Of a stretch of DNA of 11,773 bases, positions 1 to 5,751 are shown in pieces. Position numbers and translations under genes: made by a program. Each line of letters starts with the position of its first letter. Positions within the stretch are counted from its first letter, which is position 1. The notes below the pieces were generated by a model. That model had not been told where the DNA came from. It searched no databases and saw only the letters and a list, made by a program, of their open reading frames with translations. The DNA comes from Actinomycetota bacterium (GTDB lineage: Bacteria; Actinomycetota; Acidimicrobiia; Acidimicrobiales; BP-101), in assembly GCA_030838265.1 (NCBI GenBank), contig JAUTXA010000004.1:1-11773 (forward strand). Direction: 5' to 3'.

Positions 1-887
1 CGCGGCTCGACGTCGTCGAGCGTGACGACCGTCTCGCCGGGACGGGCCCTGCGGGTCCCCAGCCTGGCTCCCGCCACCCGGTCGCGGTCATAGGGATGGG
101 TCGGCTGTCCCAGCTCGAGCATCACGTAGTTCGAGATGTCGACCAGGTTGCTGATCGATCGCATGCCCGCCAAGGTCAGCCGCCGCACCATCCACGGGGG
201 CGACGGCGCCACGGTCACGTCGGTGAAGACGGTGGCCGAGAAGCGGGGGCACAGGTCGGGGTCGCCCAGCAGCGGCAGGATCGCCTCGTCAAGGGGCTTG
301 ATCCACTCGGGCTCGGGGATCGAGAAGGGCAGGCCCAACCGGGCGGCTGCGTCGCGCGCCACACCCGCCATGCAGTTCGCATCGGGTCGGTTGCCCTCGA
401 TGGCGAGGTCGTAGACGACGTCGGTCTCGATGCCGAGAGCCTCGGCGAAGGGTGCGCCCAAAGGCAGGTCGTCGCTCAGGACCATGATGCCCTCGTGGTC
501 GTCGCCGAGCTGGAGCTCGCGGGCCGAGCAGATCATGCCGTGGGACTCGACGCCCTTCATCTTCCGTCGACCGATCTCGAAGCCGCCGGGGAGGACAGCG
601 CCGACAGTGGCGAACGGGACGACGGCCCCGACGGCGAAGTTCCAGGCCCCGCACACGACTTGGACGGGATCGCCGGCGCCGATATCGACCTGCACCTGTC
701 GGATGCGGTCGGCTCCCTTGATGGGCTGGATGTCGACCACCCGAGCGATGACGACACCGTCGAGGCCCTCGCCCACGCGGTCGATGCCCTCGACGACCAT
801 CCCGAGGTCGTCGAACACGCCGCCCAGGGCGACGGGGTCAACGTCGAAGGGCGCGAAGTCGCGAAGCCAAGAGAGGGGGACGCGCAT
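1..887 (-). CDS. pheT: Phenylalanyl-tRNA synthetase beta subunit, N-terminal part (runs off the left edge)
   Basis: This is the beta subunit of the cytoplasmic alpha2-beta2 enzyme that charges tRNA-Phe. Only the first 295 residues are present, where the family usually has about 800. The protein begins MRVPLSWLRDF, the usual PheT start. Residues about 40-150 form the EMAP/OB-fold tRNA-binding domain, including the KMKGVESHGMICS stretch at 109-121. Residues 160-180 carry the family motif in the form AIEGNRPDANCMAGVARD. The B3/B4 editing domain begins near 205 and shows NLVDISNYVMLELGQPTH at 247-264. ATG at 885-887 lies 6 nt after the pheS stop, with a GAGG ribosome site in the pheS end, so the two subunits are co-translated. 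The catalytic-like core, B5 and anticodon-binding domains lie outside the window. Identification is firm. Confidence 0.96.
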   Translation of the reverse strand, partial: MRVPLSWLRDFAPFDVDPVALGGVFDDLGMVVEGIDRVGEGLDGVVIARVVDIQPIKGADRIRQVQVDIGAGDPVQVVCGAWNFAVGAVVPFATVGAVLPGGFEIGRRKMKGVESHGMICSARELQLGDDHEGIMVLSDDLPLGAPFAEALGIETDVVYDLAIEGNRPDANCMAGVARDAAARLGLPFSIPEPEWIKPLDEAILPLLGDPDLCPRFSATVFTDVTVAPSPPWMVRRLTLAGMRSISNLVDISNYVMLELGQPTHPYDRDRVAGARLGTRRARPGETVVTLDDVEP

Positions 888-893
888 GGAACC

Positions 894-1931
894 TCAGAAC
901 TGGTTGATGAAGCGGATGTCGTTGTCGAACAGGATGCGCATGTCGGCGATGGCGTGGCGCATCTGAGCCTGCCGGTCGATACCGAACCCGAAGGCGAAGC
1001 CGGACCACTCCTCGGGATCGATGCCGACCGACTCGAACACCGCAGGGTGGACCATGCCGCACCCGCCGAGCTCGATCCAGCCCGTGCCGGAACAGGTGCG
1101 GCACCCCGTGCCGCCACAGATCACGCAGGTGATCTCGAACTCGGCCGACGGCTCCGTGAACGGGAAGTACGCGGGCCGCAGGCGCGAGTGGGTGCCGGGC
1201 CCAAAGAAGGCGCCGGTGAACGTCTCGATCGTGCCGGCCAGGTCGCCGAATGTGATCCCCCGGTCGACCACCAGGCCCTCGATCTGGCTGAACGACGGGG
1301 TGTGGCGGGCGTCGGGCGTGTCCTTCCGGTACACCCGTCCCGGCATGATCGAGTAGATGGGTGGGGCCTGAGTCATCATCACGCGGATCTGGACCGGCGA
1401 CGTCTGGGTGCGCAGCAGCGTGGACTCGGGCTCGCCGAAATCGAGATAGAGGCTGTCCTGGCTGGCCCGGGCCGGATGCGCCTTCGGGATGTTGAGCGCC
1501 TCGAAGTTGTGCCAATCGGTCTCGACCTCGGGGCCCTCGGCCACCGTGAAGCCCATGCCCACAAACGTGTCCTCGAGGCGGTAGGTGGCCTGGGTCACCA
1601 GGTTCAGGCTGCCGCGCCGCGGTCCCCCGGTGACCTCGGTGAGATCGAGGCGATCGGCCTGAAGCTGGGCATCGCGGGCGACGACTTCGAGGCTCTGGCG
1701 CCGGTCGGCGATGGCCTGCTCGACCCGTTGCCAAGCCTGGTTGAGGCTCTGGCCCGCGTCCCTTCGATCCTCGGGTGGAACATCCTTCAGCTTCTGGCGC
1801 ACGGCGGCGAGCGGCGACTGCTTGCCGAGCACCTCGACCTCGACGGCGCGCAGCTCATCGAGCGTCTCGGCTGACCCGACCCGGGTCACGGCGCGCTCCG
1901 CCAGCTCGTCGGCTTCGGTGGCCAGGCTCAC
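894..1931 (-). CDS. pheS: Phenylalanyl-tRNA synthetase alpha subunit
   Basis: This is the catalytic subunit of PheRS, a class II aminoacyl-tRNA synthetase that activates phenylalanine with ATP. It is 345 residues, normal for the family. Residues 1-95 form the N-terminal coiled-coil arm. The catalytic core shows HPAR (152-155), LLRTQTSPVQIR (172-183), GRVYRKD (198-204, motif 2), FPFTEPSAE (256-264), GGCGMVHP (289-296) and motif 3 arginine in GFGIDR (315-320). The C-terminus FDNDIRFINQF is typical. Four cysteines at 269, 272, 277 and 280 form a C-x2-C-x4-C-x2-C knuckle, which I recall from Bacillus PheS and not from mycobacterial PheS. The usual HQVEG is SQIEG here. The GTG start at 1929-1931 overlaps the kinase stop by 4 nt (GTGA), with no strong ribosome site, so translation is probably coupled. 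Confidence 0.97.
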   Translation of the reverse strand: MSLATEADELAERAVTRVGSAETLDELRAVEVEVLGKQSPLAAVRQKLKDVPPEDRRDAGQSLNQAWQRVEQAIADRRQSLEVVARDAQLQADRLDLTEVTGGPRRGSLNLVTQATYRLEDTFVGMGFTVAEGPEVETDWHNFEALNIPKAHPARASQDSLYLDFGEPESTLLRTQTSPVQIRVMMTQAPPIYSIMPGRVYRKDTPDARHTPSFSQIEGLVVDRGITFGDLAGTIETFTGAFFGPGTHSRLRPAYFPFTEPSAEFEITCVICGGTGCRTCSGTGWIELGGCGMVHPAVFESVGIDPEEWSGFAFGFGIDRQAQMRHAIADMRILFDNDIRFINQF

Positions 1932-2977
1932 GACTGGAGGGCTTCGTCGAGATCGAGAAGAGGCAGCGTGAACCGGAAGGTGGTGCCCTGGCCCAGGACC
2001 GAGGTCGCCACCAGCCGCCCGCCGTGGGCCTCGACCAGACCGCGGGAGATGAACAGGCCAAGGCCGGTGCCGGTGGGCTTTCCCATGTCACGGCGGAAGA
2101 ACTTGGTGAAGACCTTGGGGAGATCGGAGTCGGGTATGCCCTCGCCTTGGTCGGAGACAGCCATGGCGACCTCGTCGCCGTCAACCTCGCCCACCACCCT
2201 CATCCCCTGTGGCGACGCGTACTTGCAGGCGTTCTCGACCAGGTTGGTGATGACTTGCTCGAGCTTGTCGGGGTCGGCGTAGACGCGCGGGAACGCGGCG
2301 GGCATCGAGAGCTCGACGTCGAGGTCGGCGTATTCCATCTTCACCTTGTCGATGATGGTCGAAGCCAGATCGCCCAGGTCGACCAATTGCCGTCGAAGCA
2401 CCAAGCGCCCCGTCTCCAGACGGCTGATGTCGAGGAGCTCGGTGATGAGCCGCGTCACCCGGTCGGCGTCGTGGTTCACCTGTTCGAGCATCATCTTCTT
2501 CTGGTCGTCGTTGAGTCGCTCCCAACGGTTGAGGAGAAGCGAGGTGTAGCCCTTCACCGAGGTGAGGGGCGACCGCAGCTCGTGGCTCACGGTGGAGACG
2601 ATCTCGATGCCGCTCGAGGCCTGGTGCTGGCGCTCGCCCGCGGCCCGAAGGACGAGCACCACCCCGGTCAGCCGGCCGTCGTCGTCGCGCTCGTAGCAGC
2701 CGGTCACGTAGGTCCGCAGGTCGGTGCCGTCAACGCGGGTCACCGTGATCTCCTGCTCGGGCAGGAGTCGAACCGAGCGCATCGAGGCCGAGCGGTGCCA
2801 TGTCCCGTCGAGCACGGGATGGCCGTCGCGGCCCCGGGGAGCCAAGACCTCGGCACAGACCGCGCCCAGGAGGTCGGCGGGACGGTGCCCGGTGAGGCGC
2901 TCGACCGCGGGATTGGCCAGCACGATGCGGCGGTCGGCGTCGAGGCGCAGGATGGCGTCGGGGATCAGGTCGATCAC
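1928..2977 (-). CDS. Soluble PAS-domain sensor histidine kinase, orphan, inside the infC-pheT operon
   Basis: This is a 349-residue histidine kinase with no membrane segment or signal peptide, so it should sense something in the cytoplasm. A PAS domain covers about residues 1-112 (IPDAILRLDADRRIVLANPA at 5-24). The HisKA H-box STVSHELRSPLTS (128-140) holds the phospho-acceptor His132. The ATPase domain shows the N-box NLVENACKYAS (245-255), G1 DQGEGIP (276-282), F-box FTKFFRR (290-296) and G2 GTGLGLFIS (303-311), so it looks catalytically intact. No response regulator is encoded nearby. The GTG start at 2975-2977 overlaps the methyltransferase stop by 4 nt, and its own stop overlaps pheS by 4 nt. 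From memory, Streptomyces has a similar kinase gene at the same place, which would make this a conserved context. Partner and signal are unknown. Confidence 0.93.
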   Translation of the reverse strand: MIDLIPDAILRLDADRRIVLANPAVERLTGHRPADLLGAVCAEVLAPRGRDGHPVLDGTWHRSASMRSVRLLPEQEITVTRVDGTDLRTYVTGCYERDDDGRLTGVVLVLRAAGERQHQASSGIEIVSTVSHELRSPLTSVKGYTSLLLNRWERLNDDQKKMMLEQVNHDADRVTRLITELLDISRLETGRLVLRRQLVDLGDLASTIIDKVKMEYADLDVELSMPAAFPRVYADPDKLEQVITNLVENACKYASPQGMRVVGEVDGDEVAMAVSDQGEGIPDSDLPKVFTKFFRRDMGKPTGTGLGLFISRGLVEAHGGRLVATSVLGQGTTFRFTLPLLDLDEALQS

Positions 2978-3750
2978 GGAGTCTCCGTGGCCACGATGGC
3001 GGCGACCCGGCGCTGCCGAGCGGCTTCGAAGCAGAGCACGGCGGCCGCCATACCGACGTTGAGTGACTCGGCGTGCCCGGCCATCGGGATGCTGACCCGC
3101 TCGTCAAGGAGCGGCTCCACCTGGGCCGGCAAGCCGTTGGCTTCGTTGCCGAGGACGAACGCGGTGGGATTGGTGAGGTCGAGGGTGGCGTAGTCGGTGC
3201 CGGAACGAGCGACGGCTCCCAGCCGTCTCTGCCCCCAGTTGCCGATTTCCTCGAGCACCGCCACCGGGTCGCCTCCCGCCACCACGGGTACGTGAAACAA
3301 CGAACCCGCCGACGCCCGCACCGCCTTCGGGTTGAAGAAGTCGACGGAACCTTCGCAGCAGACTACCCCGTCGGCCCCAGCCGCTTCGGCTGTGCGCAGG
3401 ATCGTCCCTGCGTTGCCTGGGTCGCGCACGTCGACGCACACGACCAGCAAGGTCGCGCCGCGCAGCGACGACAGGTCGACGGCAACGTCCCTCACGATGG
3501 CGATCTCGGGCTGCGGTGTCACGGTGTCCGCCACCCGCTCGAGGACACCTGGCTCCAGCCAGAACACCCGCGCCCCAACGTCGAGCCCGCGGTCGGCCAG
3601 CTCCTCGCTGCCGCCTGGTCCGAGGAAGACGGCTTCGATCCCGGCACCGGCGCGCAGGGCTTCGGCGAGGACCTTGGCCCCCTCGACCACGAACACGTTC
3701 TCCGCTTGCCGGGCACTGCGCTGGCGCACCAACCGCCGGAGTCGCTGCAC
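2974..3750 (-). CDS. SpoU/TrmH-family 23S rRNA 2'-O-methyltransferase (TsnR-like)
   Basis: This SAM-dependent RNA ribose methyltransferase has a SPOUT knot fold. An N-terminal substrate-binding part (residues 1-90, with NVFVVEGAKVLAEAL at 18-32) precedes the knot domain. The domain shows motif 1 VDVRDPGNAGTILRTAEAAG (106-125), FFNPKAVRASAGSLFHVPV (138-156), motif 2 AFVLGNEANGLP (197-208) and motif 3 VSIPMAGHAESLNVGMAAAV (219-238). It lies between rplT and the kinase, as tsnR does downstream of rplT in mycobacteria (recalled). The GTG at 3748-3750 is the first standard start but has no ribosome site. The frame stays open upstream and encodes LGFRHQR, which fits the usual family N-terminus. A CTG at 3784-3786 sits 7 nt after GGGAG, so the true protein may be 12 residues longer. 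The exact rRNA target cannot be read from the sequence. Confidence 0.92.
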   Translation of the reverse strand: MQRLRRLVRQRSARQAENVFVVEGAKVLAEALRAGAGIEAVFLGPGGSEELADRGLDVGARVFWLEPGVLERVADTVTPQPEIAIVRDVAVDLSSLRGATLLVVCVDVRDPGNAGTILRTAEAAGADGVVCCEGSVDFFNPKAVRASAGSLFHVPVVAGGDPVAVLEEIGNWGQRRLGAVARSGTDYATLDLTNPTAFVLGNEANGLPAQVEPLLDERVSIPMAGHAESLNVGMAAAVLCFEAARQRRVAAIVATETP

Positions 3751-3797
3751 CCGTTGGTGGCGGAAGCCGAGCGGCTGCTCTCTCAGGAGAGGTCTCC

Positions 3798-4175
3798 CTA
3801 GGCCCCTTCGCCGCCGGCGGCGCCGAGGGCGGCCTTGGCCACCGTTACCAAGCCGGCGAAGGCGGCCGCATCGGTCACCGCTATGTCGGCCAGGACCTTG
3901 CGATCGACATCGACCTCCGCCAGGCGAAGCCCACTGATGAAACGGCTGTAGCTCATGCCGTTCAGTCGGGCCGCGGCGTTGATGCGCTGGATCCAGAGCT
4001 GACGGAAGTCGCCCTTGCGCGCCCGCCGGTCGCGGAACGCGTACTGCAGCGAGTGCATGACCTGCTCGTTGGCGGCGCGGTAGCTACGGCTCTTGTTGCC
4101 GTAGTAACCCTGCGCCTTCTCGAGAATCGCCCGGTGATGCTTCTTGGCGTGGACGGCGCGCTTGACCCTGGCCAT
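3798..4175 (-). CDS. rplT: 50S ribosomal protein L20
   Basis: L20 is needed early in 50S assembly, where it binds 23S rRNA. In several bacteria it also represses its own operon by binding the mRNA. The protein is 125 residues, close to the usual 115-120. It starts MARVKRAVHAKKHHRAILEK and contains GYYGNKSRSYRAANEQVMHS (23-42) and RRARKGDFRQLWIQRINAA (50-68), all hallmark L20 segments with the basic helical N-terminus. A short Ala/Gly-rich tail ends in AAGGEGA. The ATG at 4173-4175 has an excellent ribosome site, AAAGGAG, 7 nt upstream. It follows rpmI after a 60-nt spacer. Confidence 0.98.
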   Translation of the reverse strand: MARVKRAVHAKKHHRAILEKAQGYYGNKSRSYRAANEQVMHSLQYAFRDRRARKGDFRQLWIQRINAAARLNGMSYSRFISGLRLAEVDVDRKVLADIAVTDAAAFAGLVTVAKAALGAAGGEGA

Positions 4176-4182
4176 GAGCGGG

Positions 4183-4189
4183 CTCCTTT
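4183..4189 (-). promoter_or_regulatory. Strong ribosome binding site of rplT
   Basis: AAAGGAG on the minus strand is a near-perfect match to the anti-Shine-Dalgarno sequence and lies 7 nt before the rplT ATG. It is one of the strongest sites in the window. This fits independent initiation of rplT after the 60-nt gap from rpmI, in contrast to the coupled starts elsewhere in the operon. Confidence 0.85.
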
Positions 4190-4235
4190 CGGTGAGGGGG
4201 AAGGAAAGAGGAAGTCGGGGGTGGAGAGAGAGGCC
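4190..4235 (-). other. Pyrimidine-rich spacer between rpmI and rplT
   Basis: After the rpmI stop, the message strand is almost entirely C and T for about 43 nt, until the purine-rich rplT ribosome site. Examples are CCTCTCTCTCC and CTTCCTCTTTCC. No stem-loop or T-run terminator is present. A run like this would be largely unstructured RNA. Whether it has a role (keeping the rplT start open, or a processing site) is inference. Confidence 0.6.
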
Positions 4236-4430
4236 TTAGAGGCCGAGCATGCGCTTGATCTGCTTGGCATCACCCGGAGCCACGCTGACTTCGCGGCCGA
4301 GGCGGCGCTTCCGGCCAGGCGCCTTCTTCTCGAGGATGTGGTTCATGAAGGCCTGGCGGCGACGGAGCTTGCCCGTGCCCGTCACCTTGAACCGCTTGGC
4401 GGCGCCTTTGTCGGTCTTCATCTTGGGCAT
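4236..4430 (-). CDS. rpmI: 50S ribosomal protein L35
   Basis: L35 is a small basic protein of the large ribosomal subunit. It has 64 residues, the usual size, and starts MPKMKTDKGAAKRFKVTGTG. It goes on with KLRRRQAFMNHILEKK (21-36) and RKRRLGREVSVAPGD (40-54), and ends KRMLGL, all typical for the family. The ATG at 4428-4430 comes 1 nt after the infC stop (TGA-G-ATG), with AGGAG 7 nt upstream inside the end of infC. This infC-rpmI-rplT order is one of the most conserved in bacteria. Confidence 0.98.
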   Translation of the reverse strand: MPKMKTDKGAAKRFKVTGTGKLRRRQAFMNHILEKKAPGRKRRLGREVSVAPGDAKQIKRMLGL

Positions 4431-4431
4431 C

Positions 4432-5160
4432 TCAGGTCTCCTGCGTGGCGGGCTCGGTCGCCGGTTCAGGGGCGACGGGAGCCTCGGTGATGGTCGGAGC
4501 TTCGGTCTCTGCGGTTTCGGCTGTGGCGGTCTCGGGGGCTGCGATCTCGGGGGCTGCGATCTCGGCGGCCGGAGCCAGGTCGGGCTCGGCGCCTGCCGCC
4601 TCGTTCTTCTCGCTGTGGGCGGCTGCGGCCTGGGCCCGCCGGTCCGGAGCGAGAACCATGATCATGTTGCGGCCATCGAGCTTGGGAAACAACTCGACCT
4701 TGCCTACGTTGATCACGTCTTCGGCGACCCGGTCGAGGATCTTCTTGCCCAGCTCCGGGTGCGACATCTCCCGGCCCCTGAACATGATGGTGACCTTGAC
4801 CTTGTGACCCTCGCCCAGGAAGTGGGCGACCTTGCGGGTCTTGGTGTCGAAGTCACCGCTGCCGATCTTCGGCCGGTACTTCATCTCCTTGATGCTGACG
4901 TTGCTGGTCTTGCGCCGCGACTCCCGGGCCCGCTGAGCCGCATCGAACTTGTACTTCCCGTAGTCCATGATCCGACAGACCGGGGGGTTCGCTTGGGCGG
5001 CGACCTCGACCAGGTGGAGGTCTGCTTCCCGGGCGATGTGAAGCGCTTCGGGAAGGGGCTTTATGCCGAGCTGCGACCCGTCTGCGTCGACGAGGCGCAC
5101 CTCACGAGCACGGATCCGTTCATTGATCCTGGGCTCGGTGGTGGCAGGTGCTGCGGCGAT
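4432..5160 (-). CDS. infC: Translation initiation factor IF-3, AUC start, with a long acidic/Ala-Pro tail
   Basis: IF3 binds the 30S subunit, prevents early 50S joining and checks the start codon. The frame from 5158-5160 gives 242 residues. Residues 11-90 are the N-domain (RINERIRAREVRLVDADG, then VEVAAQANPPVCRIMDYGKY at 51-70). Residues about 95-175 are the C-domain (KEMKYRPKIGSGDFDTKTRK at 91-110, KVKVTIMFRGREM at 120-132, LFPKLDGRNMIMVLAP at 157-172). No ATG/GTG/TTG covers the conserved RINE segment. An in-frame TGA lies at 5167-5169, and the ATC at 5158-5160 is 9 nt after AAGGAG, so AUC is the likely start. Rare AUU/AUC starts are a known device for IF3 self-control. About 67 residues of Ala/Glu/Pro/Thr follow the core, longer than the classical 170-180 residue protein; such tails are seen in actinobacteria. 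Confidence 0.95.
   Translation of the reverse strand: MAAAPATTEPRINERIRAREVRLVDADGSQLGIKPLPEALHIAREADLHLVEVAAQANPPVCRIMDYGKYKFDAAQRARESRRKTSNVSIKEMKYRPKIGSGDFDTKTRKVAHFLGEGHKVKVTIMFRGREMSHPELGKKILDRVAEDVINVGKVELFPKLDGRNMIMVLAPDRRAQAAAAHSEKNEAAGAEPDLAPAAEIAAPEIAAPETATAETAETEAPTITEAPVAPEPATEPATQET
4531..4560 (-). repeat. 15-bp tandem repeat in the infC tail
   Basis: Two exact adjacent copies of CTCGGGGGCTGCGAT (plus strand) are followed by a diverged third unit. They encode a repeated I-A-A-P-E segment in the IF3 tail. The period is a multiple of three, so copy number could change by slippage without breaking the frame. Confidence 0.85.
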
Positions 5161-5169
5161 TGGGCATCA

Positions 5170-5175
5170 CTCCTT
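5170..5175 (-). promoter_or_regulatory. Ribosome binding site that fixes the AUC start of infC
   Basis: AAGGAG on the minus strand lies 9 nt before ATC 5160-5158. An ATG at 5167-5165 is only 2 nt from this site, is out of frame with infC and leads to a 15-codon frame ending at 5120. It is therefore a poor alternative start, although it could act as a small competing frame. Confidence 0.75.
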
Positions 5176-5210
5176 GTTGTCATGCCCGTCCCGGTCCGTA
5201 GACGCGAAGA

Positions 5211-5304
5211 CGGCGGGCGTCGGAAAGCAACGCCCGCCGGTCTGGCGGTCATTCGACCCGTCGCACACGAGGTGGCCGGGTGGGGGCGCGAGCCCCGCTT
5301 TCCG
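5211..5304 (-). promoter_or_regulatory. Structured infC leader with a possible pseudoknot
   Basis: On the infC message strand a perfect 10-bp GC-rich hairpin forms from 5239-5230 (CGGCGGGCGT) and 5220-5211 (ACGCCCGCCG), with a 9-nt loop. Eight of the loop bases (GCTTTCCG, 5228-5221) are the exact complement of CGGAAAGC at 5304-5297, which lies just upstream. Right after that segment is a short hairpin GGGGC-TCGC-GCCCC (5296-5283). An alternative 5-bp hairpin (5248-5244 with 5238-5234) excludes the main one. The main hairpin has no T-run, so it is not a plain terminator. A role as L20- or IF3-responsive leader is inferred from family precedent. Confidence 0.5.
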
Positions 5305-5320
5305 TCTCAGTTGTCCCGGT

Positions 5321-5327
5321 TAGGGTA
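5321..5327. promoter_or_regulatory. Overlapping divergent -10 elements (infC operon / DUF1844)
   Basis: The plus strand reads TAGGGT at 5321-5326, 6 nt before the ATG of the DUF1844 gene. That is the spacing expected for a leaderless transcript. The minus strand reads TACCCT at 5327-5322, which would start the infC transcript near 5315, upstream of the structured leader. Both fit the TAnnnT pattern and share five positions, so one symmetric site could serve both directions. The -35 regions are weak (about TTTCCG on plus, TGTCCA at 5350-5345 on minus). This is a prediction from pattern only. Confidence 0.5.
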
Positions 5328-5332
5328 CCAGC

Positions 5333-5746
5333 ATGAGCTCGTTGTGGACACCTGAGGGAGAGCGCCCTGTCGAGCGAGCGGCCGCCGCGGCCCCAGCCGA
5401 TCGAGACCCCGCCTCGCTGTCGGAGGAAGAGCTGGCCGCCCACGCCGATGAGCTCCGCGACCAGCTGGCGGCCACGCCGGTCGAGGCGGTGGTAGCCCAG
5501 TTTGCCTACCAGCTGTTCGAGGTGGCGGCCCTCCACCTCTCACTCGAGCCGGCCCAGCTCGACCAAGCCCGCCTGGCCATCGACGCCATGGGTGCCTTGA
5601 TCGAGGGCCTCCCCGGGCGCATGGGGCCGGATGAGGCTCCCTTGAGCGAGGGTCTGGCCAACCTGCGGATGGCCTTCGTCCAGATCTCGGCCGCCGCCAC
5701 GTCCGGGGCGGACGCTCCTCCCTCGACGCCGCCTGCTGCTCCGTAG
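5333..5746 (+). CDS. DUF1844 family protein
   Basis: This is a 137-residue soluble protein of unknown function. The central region (about 49-120) is helical and matches the DUF1844 pattern: VEAVVAQFAYQLFEVAALHL (50-69), then a D-x2-A-R-x2-IDAMGALIE block (76-90), then LSEGLANLRMAFVQIS (103-118). The N-terminal 45 residues and the last 16 are low-complexity, rich in Ala, Pro and Glu. There is no signal peptide or membrane span. ATG 5333 has no ribosome site, but a TAGGGT -10 lies 6 nt upstream, so it is probably leaderless. It sits divergently next to infC, a placement I recall from other actinobacteria, and is followed 5 nt later by the rRNA methyltransferase gene. No biochemical role should be assigned. 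Confidence 0.85.
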   Translation: MSSLWTPEGERPVERAAAAAPADRDPASLSEEELAAHADELRDQLAATPVEAVVAQFAYQLFEVAALHLSLEPAQLDQARLAIDAMGALIEGLPGRMGPDEAPLSEGLANLRMAFVQISAAATSGADAPPSTPPAAP

Positions 5747-5751
5747 CCGGG

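Noticed and set aside
96..1874. 592-codon plus-strand open frame opposite pheT and pheS
   Set aside because: Its product is low-complexity His/Asp/Gly/Arg-rich sequence with no family resemblance, and both genes on the other strand are unmistakable. It is a GC-driven shadow.
5120..5167. 15-codon frame from ATG 5167 overlapping the infC start
   Set aside because: The ATG is only 2 nt from AAGGAG, too close for good initiation, and the peptide is not recognisable. It is kept only as a possible competitor of the AUC start.
5244..5260. Small GGTC-GAAT-GACC hairpin in the infC leader
   Set aside because: A 4-bp stem is too short to claim by itself in sequence of this GC content. It may be part of the larger leader fold.
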